NCBI GenBank assembly: GCA_030549775.1
Contig: CM060173.1
Coordinates: 62,438,367-62,502,366 of the forward strand
Direction: 5' to 3'
Source: Tamarix chinensis
Lineage: Eukaryota > Streptophyta > Magnoliopsida > Caryophyllales > Tamaricaceae
DNA: 64,000 nucleotides
The notes below the pieces were generated by a model. That model saw nothing but the letters and a program-made list of their open reading frames with translations, searched no databases and was not told the DNA's origin. This document shows positions 52,401-62,232 of the stretch, one piece after another (position 1 is the first letter of the stretch; the number at the start of each line of letters is the position of its first letter). Position numbers and translations under genes: made by a program.

Positions 52401-55400
52401 TTCATTCATCCTCTTAGCTAATGACCGTTGACGATATGGCTTAAGCTTAATATAAACCCAATCACCAATCCCGAATTCCACATCCCTGCGCCTTTTGTCT
52501 GCTGTATCTTTCATAAGCTGCTGGGAACGCTGCAAGTGCCCCTTGAGCTCGGTTAAGATGAGGTCCCGATCCTGCAGTTCTTTGTCCACCTGGGCAAAGC
52601 AGGTACTGTCAACCGTATAGCGGACCAATGGTGGAGGATCTCTGTTGTATAGAGCTGTGAAGGGAGTGGTCTTGATAGCTGTGTGATAGGATGTGTTGTA
52701 CCAGTATTCTGCCCAAGGTACCCACCGCACCCACTGTTTTGGTTTGTCTCCAGCAAAACAGCGCAAATAAGTCTCAATACTTCGGTTAACCACTTCTGTT
52801 TGCCCATCCGTTTGCGGGTGGTAGGATGAACTATGCTTCAGAAATGTACCCTGTAACCTGAATAGTTCCTTCCAAAAATGGCTGATAAACACCTTATCTC
52901 TATCCGATACTATGGAACGGGGTATGCCATGGAGGCGGACTATTTCTTTAACAAACACAACAGCGATGTCTTGAGCTGTATATGGGTGCCGGAGGGGTAT
53001 AAAATGAGCATATTTCGTCAAACGGTCAACTACCACAAAAAGGCATGTATATCCCTCGGATCTAGGCAACCCTTCCACGAAGTCCATTGAGATATCCTCC
53101 CATACCTGAGCAGGAATTGGCAGCGGCTGTAGCAGCCCTGCAGGTGATAGGGCCTGCGATTTGTTGCGCTGGCATATCTCATAGGCAGCCACAAATTGTT
53201 GTACCCTCCTGCGCATTCCTATCCAGTACACATTCCTGTTAAGTCTTTGCAGCGTTTTGGAGATTCCAGAGTGTCCCCCAATTCGACCCCCATGGTATTC
53301 TGCCAACAGGTGGGGGATGAAAACAGATTGAGAAGGGAAGACCAGTTTTCCCTTGTGTAATAAATTTCCCTGGTTTAGGGAATAATCAGAGCCAGCCTGG
53401 GGAGAGTCCAGTAACTCCTGCTTGATTGGACCCCAAACAGGGTCGTTAGCCACTTCTCCTTGTAGGGTCTCCCAATTCCCAATCCAAGACAGCGTTAGGG
53501 CAGCCACACTCACGGTTTCCCCACGTCTCGACAGAGCATCTGCGGCCTTATTCTCGCAACCAGGGTGATACTCAATATCAAAATGGTATCCCCACAGTTT
53601 CGCCACCCACCTTTGGTGCTCTTCATTCACAACCCGTTGTTTCAATAAAAACTTTAGGCTTTTCTGGTCAGTTCTGATCAAGAATTTCTGGCCCAAGAGG
53701 TAGGGCCTCCACCGCTGTACTGCTAGTGCTATTGCCATAAGCTCCCGCTCATAAACTGATTTAAGACGAGCACGCATTCCCAGTGCTTGGCTAAAGTATG
53801 CAATCGGGCGCCGGTTTTGCATCAGCACCGCGCCAATTCCCACCCCGGAGGCATCCGTCTCGATAACAAATTGCTGCTGGAAATTCGGAAGGGCCAGTAC
53901 TGGTACCTTAACCATGGCTTCCTTGAGGAGTTCAAACGCCCGCTGTGCCTCGTCATTCCAACCGAAGCTATCTTTTTTAAGTTGGGCAGTGAGAGGTGCG
54001 GCTATTTGCCCATACCTGCAGACGAATTTTCGGTAATATCCAGTGAGACCCAGGAATCCTCGCAACTCGCGTAGGTTCGTGGGCACCGGCCAGTCCACCA
54101 TCGCTTGAATTTTGGATGGGTCTGCAGTCACTCCTTCCGCTGATACGATGTGGCCCAAATATTCCAACCTTGTCTGCCCCCATGTGCATTTCTTGTAGTT
54201 CAGGGAAAGAGTGTGAATTTTCAGGATCTCCAGCACTTCTTTGATATGGGCAACATGCTCTGTCAAGGTCCTGCTATATATCAGGATGTCATCGAAAAAT
54301 ACCAGGACGAACTTCCTTAAATATGGCTTGAAGATGTCGTTCATGAGTGCTTGGAATGTTGCCGGGGCGTTTGTCAAGCCAAACGGCATCACGAGGAATT
54401 CGTAGTGGCCCTCGTGCGTGCGAAAAGCCGTCTTGTGCACGTCTGGGGGGTGGACACGTATCTGATGGTACCCTGACTTAAGGTCCAGCTTGGAGAATAC
54501 TGCTGCGCCGTGCAGCTCATCTAGCAGCTCCTCAATCACCGGTATCGGAAATTTATCAGGTATGGTGACCTGGTTTAATGCTCGGTAATCCACACAGAAC
54601 CGCCAACTTCCATCTTTTTTCTTAACTAGCAGTACCAGGCTCGAAAATGGGCTCCGACTTGGCTGGATAATCCCTGCGGCCAACATTTCTCCCACCAGCT
54701 TCTCTATTTCATTTTTTTGTACTTACGGGTACCTGTAAGGTCTAACACTAACCGGAGCAGTTCCCTCCTTTAAGTTAATGCAGTGATCGAACCTTTGAAC
54801 TGGGGGCAGGCTTGTGGGTGCTTCCATAAGGTCCTGATACAAGTGCAAGATGTCTTGTATGTCCTGCGGAATAGGGCCAGTTGGATTGGTCTGCCTCCTC
54901 CCCTCTCCTTCCAGTTCCAATGCAGTAAACTCCAGTAGCATCCCATGTCCAACCTAGTTCAGAGTCTTGACCAGTGATCGTAAGGAGACCTGCGTTTTGT
55001 ACAAACTTGGGTCGCCCTGCACCATCTTCCTTCCCAGCCTGAATTTCATTACCAAGGATCCCCAATTAACCTGCGTCACCCCGAGCTTTTCTAACCATTG
55101 CATTCCCAATATGATATCTGCACTCCCCAAAGCTAATGGCAGGAAGTCTTCTACTATTTCCACTTCCTGTAATATCATTCGAACCCCTTTACAAACTCCT
55201 TGGCCCTGTACCGAGCCACCAGTCCCCATCATCACCCCGTAGGCAGAGGTCGCTGTTAAGGGCAACTGCAATCTCCTAGCCAGCTCCATTGCTATGAAAT
55301 TATGGGTTGCACCACAATCAATTAATACCACCACCCTCTCCGTCCCAATTTCTCCCAATAATTTCATAGTTTTCGGAGAAGTAAAACCCACAACAGAGTT

Positions 55401-58001
55401 CATAGAGAGCTCAACGTTACCTCCAGCCACCTGTGATTTTTCTTCTTCCTCGTCCAGGGGGTCCTCCCCGTCGTCCAGTTCCTCCGGCGAAACAGAGTCA
55501 TCCACTACCAGCACCTGGAGGAGTCGATTTTTGCAGACGTGGCCGGGAGAGAATTTTTCTTCACATCGAAAACAGAGGCCCTTCTCTTTCAGTCTTTGAT
55601 ACTCGGCGTCAGACATTTTCCGGTACCCCGTCTGTCGCCGGAAAGAAGTCGTCTCTTCTGGATCCCGAGTCGTGGTCGCACTCCCCGAGCGAAGACCACT
55701 GACGATCGTCGAAGCCTTAGGTGCGCTGAGAATGGGAGAAGCTTGGGAAAAGGCTGTCGTGTGTTTCATCTGGGGTGGATTAATTGGGCCCGACCCTCCC
55801 AAGTCCCCCTTGCTAGCAGATCCTCCAGCACCTCCTCGGCCCAGTTGGATAACCCGATTTTTATCCTCTACCATCTGGGTTGCTTCCATGATCTCCACCA
55901 ACCCTTTAGGCCTCATCATCCTTACTTCAGCCCGGACCACAGGTTTAAGTCCATTAAGGAAAGTCCCCTGCATCACCTCCTCAGACATGTGCCCCTATAA
56001 TGGTGACGTGAGGAGCTCGAAAGCTTCTAAGTATGCCTCCACCGTCGTCTCCTGCTTGATGGCCAGGAACTTTTCACAGATGGTACCCTACTGACGGGAG
56101 CGGAATCGCGCCAAGAAGGCCTCCTTGAACTCTCTCCAGGAATCGAATCTCTTGCTCTCCTCAGCGTACTGGAACCATGCGAGGGCTCTACCTTCCATGG
56201 CTACTGCTGCGGCCTCTAATTTTTCTGACTCTAGTATCCGATTCAAGGCAAAGTACCTCTCCACTCTGAAAATCCATCCATCGGGATCTATTCTGCTAAA
56301 CACTGGAAACTCTAGCTGTCTCGGTGGCCGGAATTCCGTTCGGTACTCATTTTCGGCCTCCTATGGCCTGGCGGCCTGTCCCCTTGCTGGTTCACCCACG
56401 GACTCCCCCGTTTCCAGACCCTTCAATCCCCGCAGGTTAGTAGCTCCTCCCTTAAGGATATCATCCAATTTCCCAGCAATGTCTCCCATCCATCTTTCCA
56501 CCTTTTCCAATCGATCCTCCATCACCGGAAGCATCCTAGTATCATCACTGATTTGATCCAACTCTCGCTGCCATTCTTCCTGCATTACCCCCAGCTTCTC
56601 TTCCAGTGAGTCCCCTTTCTTTGGAGCCATGGGCTTTCCCTTCCCACCGATCGTCAACTGCTCTGATACCACTTTGGTATGAACCAGCAGCCAACTCACA
56701 CCCAGACCACGGATTTACATAGAGACAAAAAGAACAATAAGATATAAGAACAGAATAATAGGAATTAATCAGCAAATGTATTGATATCCGAATGACAGAG
56801 TTACAGCAACAACTCCCAGGTTTCGAGGACCTGGACCTCCCAAGTTCTATCCAAATGTTTTTCCCCCCCTCTCACTCTCTCGCCCCCCTGCCCCTTTTAT
56901 TCCCTGAGCGCATAACCAACTTCCTGACTCCCCCCCCTAGTCCATAAAGGAAATAACCGAATAATAGGATCATAACCGAAAGGTCCTTAGGCACCCTGCC
57001 CCGCTTCACTGTTTGGGCCCACTGTTCCCAGCCCCCCCTTATGTGGCCTCCGCACATATGTATGCTTAATCAAGGGCCTATCATATATACATCTTGCCAA
57101 CATATCTGATTCTGCAACCAATTTGAAAGCCATATTTTCATGCTATGTATTCCCTTGGTCTGAGCTACTGTGCTAGGAAGAACAGATAAACCATAGTTTA
57201 GCATGTGTTTGACAACAAATAAGTTAGCTTTAGGTAGTTCTTATGAAAACTATGTTTGGTAAATAGCTTTTGTTTAGCTCATAAACTTGTTTTGAAAAAA
57301 TACTAAAAGTAACTTGTATCTTTCATGCGTTCAGCTAGCTTATAAGCTTCAGGTTAGTTTTTCATCCATATTTTCTCCTTGTTTGAAGACTATTTTGATG
57401 GTACAACATTTCGGTTTTCAAGTGTTTGTGGTCAATCTGTGGGGGCAACATTTAGAGTTGGAAATGATTCGAGGATTCAAACTCTCGACTCTTGCCCTAA
57501 AGTGATGGTTCTCTCTTTTTCTCTCTTTTGGGTCTCAAAGGTTGGCTAGTGCACTAGATCTCTGATTCTTTGGTAGTAGTATCTGGCTCACTGGATGATA
57601 TATCATGTGTAAGTGTATGATTTACTGGCTTTCATAATATGCTGATATGTTGTTATCTGACCGACAGACAACAGGTTGACACAAAGCCAGTTTTTGAGAA
57701 GATAGAGACCTGCTCTGATATTGGTGATACTCGTTCATTAACAAAGCACGTTGAGTCAACAGATGATGATGTGGATAAAGCATGTCTGAGTATGTCAAGA
57801 GCTGCTCCTATTGCTGAGCAGGCTGTAGTCCGCATCTCAACAGTAAATCAAGTTGAATTCCAGCCCACCGGGGATGGTCAGTGGAATGATATTCAAGCAA
57901 CGGAGGCAAGGGTTGCTGATGTAAGAGAGATCACGGCCGCGACGGAGAGAAGTAGCTTGGACATTCCAGAAGTCCGACTACCTAGTAATACACAAACATA
58001 G
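31430..58001 (+). CDS. SWAP70: SWAP70-like PH-domain and coiled-coil protein, ten exons
   Basis: The coding exons are 31430-31453, 31582-31686, 42320-42381, 42516-42599, 42688-42719, 42820-42901, 46399-46627, 47887-48114, 48356-48648 and 57668-58001. All introns are GT-AG, phases agree throughout, and the product is 490 residues, close to the roughly 500 of Arabidopsis SWAP70 (At2g30880). A PH domain spans about residues 34-135 (GPLLKRSE, then RKWNERWVIL, ending with the conserved Trp in RAARAWVSTL). The conserved segment QLVLKAHKEAVNSLSG follows, then an Ala/Glu-rich coiled coil (about 195-375, including LAKARERVVILEAAVLRAEE), and a C-terminal conserved NDIQATEARVADVREI. Plant SWAP70 proteins bind phosphoinositides and act as Rac/ROP exchange factors in defence signalling; that is family knowledge. 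I chose the ATG at 31430 because homologues begin MASN. An in-frame ATG at 31397 would add 11 residues. Introns 2, 6 and 9 are packed with transposons. Confidence 0.93.
32852..33171. mobile_element. hAT-like MITE, copy A (320 bp)
   Basis: Flanked by the perfect 8-bp duplication TTGGAGAT (32844-32851 and 33172-33179). Its ends are imperfect inverted repeats: CAAGCAATAAAATTGCGG on the left, and CATACAATTAAAAATCGG when the right end is read in reverse. The inside is rich in 'tatcgg', 'cgataaat' and 'gtcgcg' repeats. It codes for nothing, so movement would have depended on a hAT transposase made elsewhere. Confidence 0.75.
33312..34203 (-). mobile_element. 5'-truncated LINE in intron 2
   Basis: On the minus strand it encodes the last part of a plant L1-type reverse transcriptase protein with its zinc-binding (zf-RVT) domain: WANLVWRPLTAPRLSFTAWL, then METREHLFLFCPNTSIFWQHI, then YLATIWHERNLRLFQ. 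An upstream segment (about 34190-34000, CSPINEGGLG) is frameshifted. A T run on the plus strand at 33311-33319 is the poly(A) tail. The perfect 15-bp duplication 'atatatcgtcaattt' at 33297-33311 and 34204-34218 marks target-primed insertion. The last 200 codons are still open, which suggests moderate age, but the copy is dead because of its 5' truncation. Confidence 0.85.
34994..37924 (+). mobile_element. Small non-autonomous LTR element in intron 2 (2.9 kb)
   Basis: Two direct repeats, 34994-35441 and 37461-37924, are clearly homologous (shared 'attagatttgagtccattaa', 'gaaaccctagctt', 'ccaagttgtatt', 'tgggagaatta' and 'aagcattcatata'). Both begin with TG and end with CA. After the first comes TTGGTGTTGGAGCC, a plausible damaged initiator-Met primer site. 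Before the second is a purine run, 'ggaaggaaag'. The 2.0 kb between them has only stop-ridden, Pro/Ser/Thr-rich frames and no gag or pol motif that I recognise. LTR divergence is high, so the insertion is old. No target duplication is evident. Confidence 0.65.
38301..38483. mobile_element. Possible short MITE with 'tttggtaaa' inverted ends
   Basis: The left 'gatgtttggtaaat' and right 'gtttaccaaatggtg' form inverted ends around about 160 AT-rich bases. No clear target duplication is present, so the borders are uncertain. Confidence 0.3.
39142..39886. mobile_element. hAT-like non-autonomous element with 'gttaaaatcg' ends (745 bp)
   Basis: Flanked by the perfect 9-base direct repeat ACAGTTAAC (39133-39141 and 39887-39895). 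The left end 'tagctgttaaactctcgatc' and the right end read in reverse, 'aaggttgttaaaatcgtgat', are imperfect inverted repeats. The left part contains several 'agaatcttacgatcc' repeats. It has no coding capacity. Confidence 0.65.
41627..41863 (-). mobile_element. tRNA-derived SINE in intron 2 (237 bp)
   Basis: On the minus strand the 5' part carries pol III promoter boxes of a tRNA: the A box GTAGCTCAGTGGCTAAGG (41852-41835) and the B box GGTTCGATAC (41807-41798). A GC-rich unrelated body follows. It is bordered by the perfect 18-base duplication 'cttcttctttgttctctt' at 41609-41626 and 41864-41881, typical of LINE-driven insertion. It does not encode protein and would not fold as a functional tRNA. 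Confidence 0.88.
43122..44318. mobile_element. hAT-like non-autonomous element in intron 6 (1197 bp)
   Basis: Flanked by the perfect 8-bp duplication GATTCAAG (43114-43121 and 44319-44326). The right end read in reverse is TAGAGGTGGCAAG, a common plant hAT terminus, while the left end TAGACACGATGAA keeps only part of it. Both subterminal regions are rich in 'gacccgaacc'-like words, and the middle is very AT-rich. A 188-codon minus-strand frame across the right half has no recognisable domain and I do not call it a gene. Confidence 0.7.
47060..47400 (+). repeat. LTR-like fragment in intron 7
   Basis: The sequence begins TGTAGATAGG and has a TATA-like 'ctatataaaggg' near 47248 followed by 'gaatgaataaaatt', the usual promoter and polyadenylation order of a short LTR. 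I found no partner LTR, primer site or clear duplication, so it may be a solo LTR with eroded borders. The next 170 bases (to about 47570) look like another hAT-type repeat fragment. Confidence 0.35.
51113..51380. mobile_element. hAT-like MITE, copy B, in intron 9 (268 bp)
   Basis: Flanked by the perfect 8-bp duplication TTACCTCC (51105-51112 and 51381-51388). It ends 'ttaattgtatg' exactly like copy A in intron 2. It also shares the segments 'aaatatcggcaaatattgg', 'ataactgatatatc', 'gataaatacgtgaaattc' and 'tatcggctgacccaaaatc' with copy A, so both belong to one family. Confidence 0.75.
51609..51626. repeat. Left 18-bp direct repeat flanking the chromovirus
   Basis: 'tatatacatcttgccaac' abuts the left LTR and recurs, perfectly, abutting the right LTR at 57084-57101. 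A Ty3/gypsy insertion normally duplicates only five bases. Confidence 0.85.
51627..52033 (-). repeat. 3' LTR of the chromovirus
   Basis: Reads TGATAGGCCC at its start and ends in ACCA on the minus strand. It has C-rich (G-rich on the element's strand) runs of slightly different length from the other LTR. Confidence 0.9.
52036..52046 (-). other. Polypurine tract of the chromovirus
   Basis: On the minus strand this reads GAGGGGGCGG, three bases before the TG of the 3' LTR, in the correct place for plus-strand priming. Confidence 0.7.
52050..56630 (-). pseudogene. Chromovirus gag-pol with five stops and a frameshift
   Basis: From the ATG at 56630 (MAPKKGDSLEE) a single frame of over 1400 codons is interrupted by TAG at 56361, 56088, 55995 and 54954 and TAA at 54723. 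A frameshift near 52310 separates the chromodomain. The order is Gag (to about 55400, with the unusual finger CFRCEEKFSPGHVC), protease (DCGATHNF, about 55320), RT (FCVDYRALN; FFDDIL in place of the usual Y/F-V/L-DD box, about 54299), RNase H (ETDASGVGIGAV, about 53855), integrase zinc region and DDE core (MDFV, SDRDK, GQTEVVN with 35 residues between the last two acids), and the chromodomain (52210-52060, GKLEVLIKWKDLP...SWEEF), which targets integration to chromatin. In the integrase finger the first Cys of the usual CxxC is Tyr (codon 53181-53183). The element cannot make a full polyprotein. Confidence 0.92.
56655..56671 (-). other. Primer binding site of the chromovirus
   Basis: On the minus strand TGGTATCAGAGCAGTTG follows the 5' LTR after a three-base spacer, matching the initiator-Met tRNA 3' end. 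Confidence 0.92.
56675..57083 (-). repeat. 5' LTR of the chromovirus
   Basis: The partner of 51627-52033. Two of the base differences between them (CAG versus TAG near 51673/56721, and CAA versus CAG near 51755/56803) fit cytosine deamination in CHG context. Confidence 0.9.
57084..57101. repeat. Right 18-bp direct repeat flanking the chromovirus
   Basis: A perfect copy of 51609-51626, directly after the TG/CA end of the 5' LTR. Confidence 0.85.
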
Positions 58002-59080
58002 AGTGACCAATTGGCGCCTTTTATAAATCTATAATTCATTTTCTTATTGATTGAAGAGGATAGTTTATTTAAAGGGAGATATGAATGAACTGCATTTTGA
58101 TTCTTCTAATAGTCCATTGACTACAAAGCTATGATGCCTTTCTATAAGATTAGATTATGCGGCTTGGATCTTCACAAACCCAGTGATAGAAATCAATCGA
58201 TTTACCTTGAATTTGTCGACATTTCCTAAGTTACTGATGCGACGAGACAGTAAAGAGAAATAGGGCTTTTGCATTGCATTTGTTGATATTTGCCTTGGGC
58301 TTGTAAGCGATCAACATGGGAAGAAGGTATGGAAAATTAGGGTTAGAAATTTTCCTCTTTTATATAAGAATATGTATTTACTCTTTTGTTTATTATCATT
58401 ATAATTTTGGTTGAAAAAAATAAATAAATATTATGTATTTTGCATTGAGAGTACTAGGTTTGAATATTGTACGTGAAATAACAATAAGAAATTAAAAGTT
58501 TGTCTAGTGGGAGAATGCAAAATAACACCGAGATTATAATGGTTCAAGCAACTTATTGTGCTGCTCTATCAATTTTTTTTTTTGGATTTTGAAACATAGG
58601 TATGTATTATTACGTTTAAGCATTGGGTTCTTATGGTACGTGAAATTTAAATTGTCTAAAGCACCCTTCTATTTTCTTGTATCCATTCAATTATTGAAAC
58701 ATTTTTACTTAATTAGAAAAAATAATTAACTAAAAGTAGTGTCTTTAAAAATAGTTGTTACCATAAATAATTCCTCCATTTGCTCTTATCTTATTCTCAT
58801 TTTACAAACCAAAATCAAGAGAAAAATGCTTAATGAAACTACCACACTAATAGATAAAATAAACAACTAAATATAAAATCTAAATAAGGTATCTAAAACC
58901 TTAAAAATTATCAACTATCTATTTATGCTACCCAACTAATTTTATTTAAAATTTAAAAGGAACAAAACACTAATGATAATTAAAACTTATATATATCTTC
59001 ATAACACCAATTGTCACCCCTCACCACTTTTTTTCTCCTTCCTTTTATGACATGTCATCTCCACTTTTAAAACACCCTAT

Positions 59081-59111
<31 letters not shown>

Positions 59112-60342
59112 TCTCTTAGATGAAAAAAAGTAAACTCTAATTAAAATTATTTACTTACCTTTCTCTTTCTTTCTCATCCACACCCTTCTTCTCCACAATC
59201 AATTATTGCTTCTTACAATAAACTTGTAGAAAGGAACATACAAAATGAAGAATAATGTATTTGTTTGTCACTCTATGCATATTAATGTTTTTCTTATATT
59301 ATGAGGCAATTTTATATGTTGGTAGTTTTCTTCTACAATTTTTTAACTATTTCATTTTGATTGATTTAGTATCACCAAGTTTCCATACTTGATATTAGTA
59401 ATTGGTTTACACATTGGAATGTACCTAGCATATAGGATAAACCGACCAATTTTAAAAATTTTATGAACCTTTATTTGTACTATCTGTTTTTGAAATTAAT
59501 TAATTCAATGTGAACGTATAATTTGATGTGATTTCATTATTCTTAATATTTTAATTTTCTACACTTTTCAATTTATCAACACACATTTTTTATTACTGCA
59601 TTCTTTTAGATGTAGTTAGCTGTATTAGTTTGGTATCTAATGATTTGTTAGCTAAACACCTAATCACTTAATATATATATTTTATGAAACAAGCACACAT
59701 TGCGTGCAATCAAAGTCTAGCATTACCGATGTGAGCCCAATTCTTTTTAGTTAATTAGTGTCTCTTCCACCTTCTCTTGAGCTAAATATCAATGTCTCAT
59801 ATAACTCCCTCAAGGTGATTTTCAACTTATGTTTAAGCAGTTCTTCAAAATAAAAAGGCTACAATTTTTGGCATTTTCTTAATGACAATCAGTTACAATT
59901 GGATCACAAATTTTTTTGAAAAGAAAAGTATGCATGTGGCTGTAAACATGATACAAAAAGAATGGGAAATCTCACTTAATGAATAATAGATAAAAATTTG
60001 AGTAATGTTTTAAATTAGATATAGAAAAAGTATTACAAATCTTAAAGAAATATAGCTATGAAGTAAAATAATACTAGATAATATTAGATTCAAATTTGAA
60101 AGTTAAAGCTTGAAACCCATGTTGATTCGTTTTCAATAAGCAAATGCTTGTTTGAAAGAGTTTTTGAATATATATTATGTATTATTCTTGTTCATGAATC
60201 CCTATATGTAGAAGAAGTTATAAGATCTTAGCTAGTACTTTATAATAAATGTTAAAAGCTTAATGGAAAAAATTTAAAGCTTGGGGCAAAATAGTTTGTT
60301 GATTTTTTCTATTCTAGAAAATCAATGCATGGGCCCAAATTA
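58002..60342. other. 3' region of SWAP70 and intergenic DNA
   Basis: The first few hundred bases should be the 3' untranslated region; an 'aataaataaa' run near 58418 could serve polyadenylation. Beyond that I see no gene, only AT-rich DNA with a (TTTA)n microsatellite. Confidence 0.45.
59078..59112. repeat. (TATT)n microsatellite
   Basis: About 8.75 uninterrupted units of the tetranucleotide. Confidence 0.9.
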
Positions 60343-62200
60343 GTTAACACTTTTTTTTGGTAATTAATTAACTTCTCATTTCCAAAATGGAAATATATGC
60401 AACTATGATTTACAATGCGTTAAAGGAAAAAAATACTCGCTCAACCTATACAACCAAACACCTATAGAAAAAATCAAAACAACCAATGATCTAAAGTACT
60501 TAAGTGTTGTAAAAACTTCTTATATTGAATCCCAACCTACCTAATGAATATATGTTGGATTTTCCGCTTAATCAAAGTAGTGGGCATGATATATTTCTTC
60601 TGAAACACAACTAGATTCCTAATATACCAGATATTGGACTTAATTGTAGTGAAGATACCCCTCAACACCTTTGTTTGACTTGTGTCATTTCTTGTAGTTC
60701 TAATTATCCATCAAAGACATGTATACTAGATAGTAAAATAATGGGGCAACAAAACCTAGTTTAAAATCTTCCTCTAAATCAGCTGAATTATTGGATAGAT
60801 GACTAAAAAATAGCAAAGTGCTTATCACAAAGCTAACATACCACACAAAATAACTAATTCTACCACATGCCAAGTATTTAATTTGAATTTAACAACCATC
60901 ATATCATGACAAGCCATTCACAAATTTAGATTGTGCCTTGGAAATCTAGAATGACACCAAACCAATTTATACCATATAATAATAGGTGCCTTAACTCTAA
61001 TAACTTGATAGGATTTTTCTACTGAGAACTTATTACCATGGATGAAATAATGCATATCCAACTCCAATTATTTGAGCTTCAAAATACTCTTGAATATCTA
61101 GGAAGAATTAGCAGTGGGAATGACACTCTGAGTATTAATGTACCTCTCATGAATCCACTTCATCTATAAGCTTTCATTATTTAACATTAATCTCCATAAA
61201 TGCTTAACCACAGGCTTTAAGATGAACTAACATTGTTCCATAAGATAAGAGCTCTTCTCTTACTCGGATTTTAGTTTTCTCACAAAAAAAAACCTCTTCT
61301 GTAAAGTGAATTCAAATGTTGTACAACTAACTTAGGTAAGAAAAATAATTGCTTCTAATAGTTAACAATAACAAAGATAACATATTTTCCATTGAGATGT
61401 ATCATAACCAAGCTTGAAACATTTCATACAAAAGTGAGGGTGCCAATCATATCACACTTTTTGCTTCCTAGCGACAATTTTTGAATCAATCACTATGTTC
61501 TCCACTAGAGGCAAACATACATCAATTTCAACAAGAAGGAATAGGTAATGTATATGGCTACGTAAAGCATTAATCATTTTAGAAAAAATGGGAAGACCCA
61601 AGAAACTTTCTATGCTACTCAATAAATCACCTAGCCATTAAGCTAATGGAAAGCTAGGGAAGGTAACCCATAGTGGCATTCTTATCCATTCTGTATCATC
61701 AAAGGGAACATTGAGATTCTATCATCGGAGCATTAATGACTTCACTCCAAAAGATCAAAAAGGTTTACCCAAGATAGTAAGGCATTCATATGATTTTTCA
61801 AAATGAAATGGGAAGAAACCCTATTCATGAAGATAGATTGTTGGAGCAGTGAACTCCTTCCTTATTTTGGCAACATATTTGTTCATTTGTGCATCATACA
61901 TTTGGAAACCAACCATCATTCCTATTAAAGTTTGTTCCCATTTTATCTCCTCACATTCAATCTTATCTTTTTGTAATATAGCTTATGTTTTTCCATTTTC
62001 AATCACAAGAGGATAATAGGTTAAGTTTAGGATAGAGTTATCTTGGTGATTCTCCATCAACATGTCCTTCCAACTCAAGGGCATAGGTTCAATAGTATTA
62101 GTAGATTCATAAGTGAATGATGAATCTAAATTAACTGGAGGTTCCAAAATCATTGGAGTTTTAGCATCAACATTTAGATAATCATTTGGCATAGGAGAAA
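60343..62200 (-). pseudogene. Internally deleted plant LINE
   Basis: The minus strand gives LINE ORF1 first (about 62190-61340). It has the DUF4283 signatures LTYYPLVIENGKTYAIL, then MNKYVAKI, PLWVTFPSFPLA, SHIHYLFLLVEIDV and YDWHPHFCMKC, the start of the zinc knuckle, all with stops and frame changes. Directly after it (about 61280-60343) comes the carboxyl end of the ORF2 protein: LKPVVKHLWRLM, VWCHSRFPRHNLNLWMACH of the zf-RVT domain, and NIWYIRNLVVFQKK. A T run on the plus strand at 60351-60358 is the likely poly(A) tail. The endonuclease and nearly all of reverse transcriptase are missing between the two parts. I did not find the target duplication. Confidence 0.7.
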
Positions 62201-62232
62201 ATAGAATACCTTCCTGTCATGAATCACTATTT

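Larger units (their letters stand above)
51627..57083 (-). mobile_element. Chromovirus (Ty3/gypsy) inserted antisense in intron 9
   Basis: A complete 5457-bp element in minus orientation: 5' LTR (56675-57083), PBS, a single gag-pol frame with chromodomain, PPT and 3' LTR (51627-52033). The LTRs differ at roughly five to seven positions plus C-run lengths, about 1-2 percent, so the insertion is young in evolutionary terms. It is dead now through internal stops. The host splice sites around it are intact, so it is probably removed as part of the 9.0 kb intron. Confidence 0.93.

Noticed and set aside
54954..56363. TAG codons as programmed readthrough or recoding sites
   Set aside because: Known readthrough uses one site at the gag-pol border. 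Here three TAGs lie inside gag, and there is also a TAA and a frameshift, so decay is simpler.
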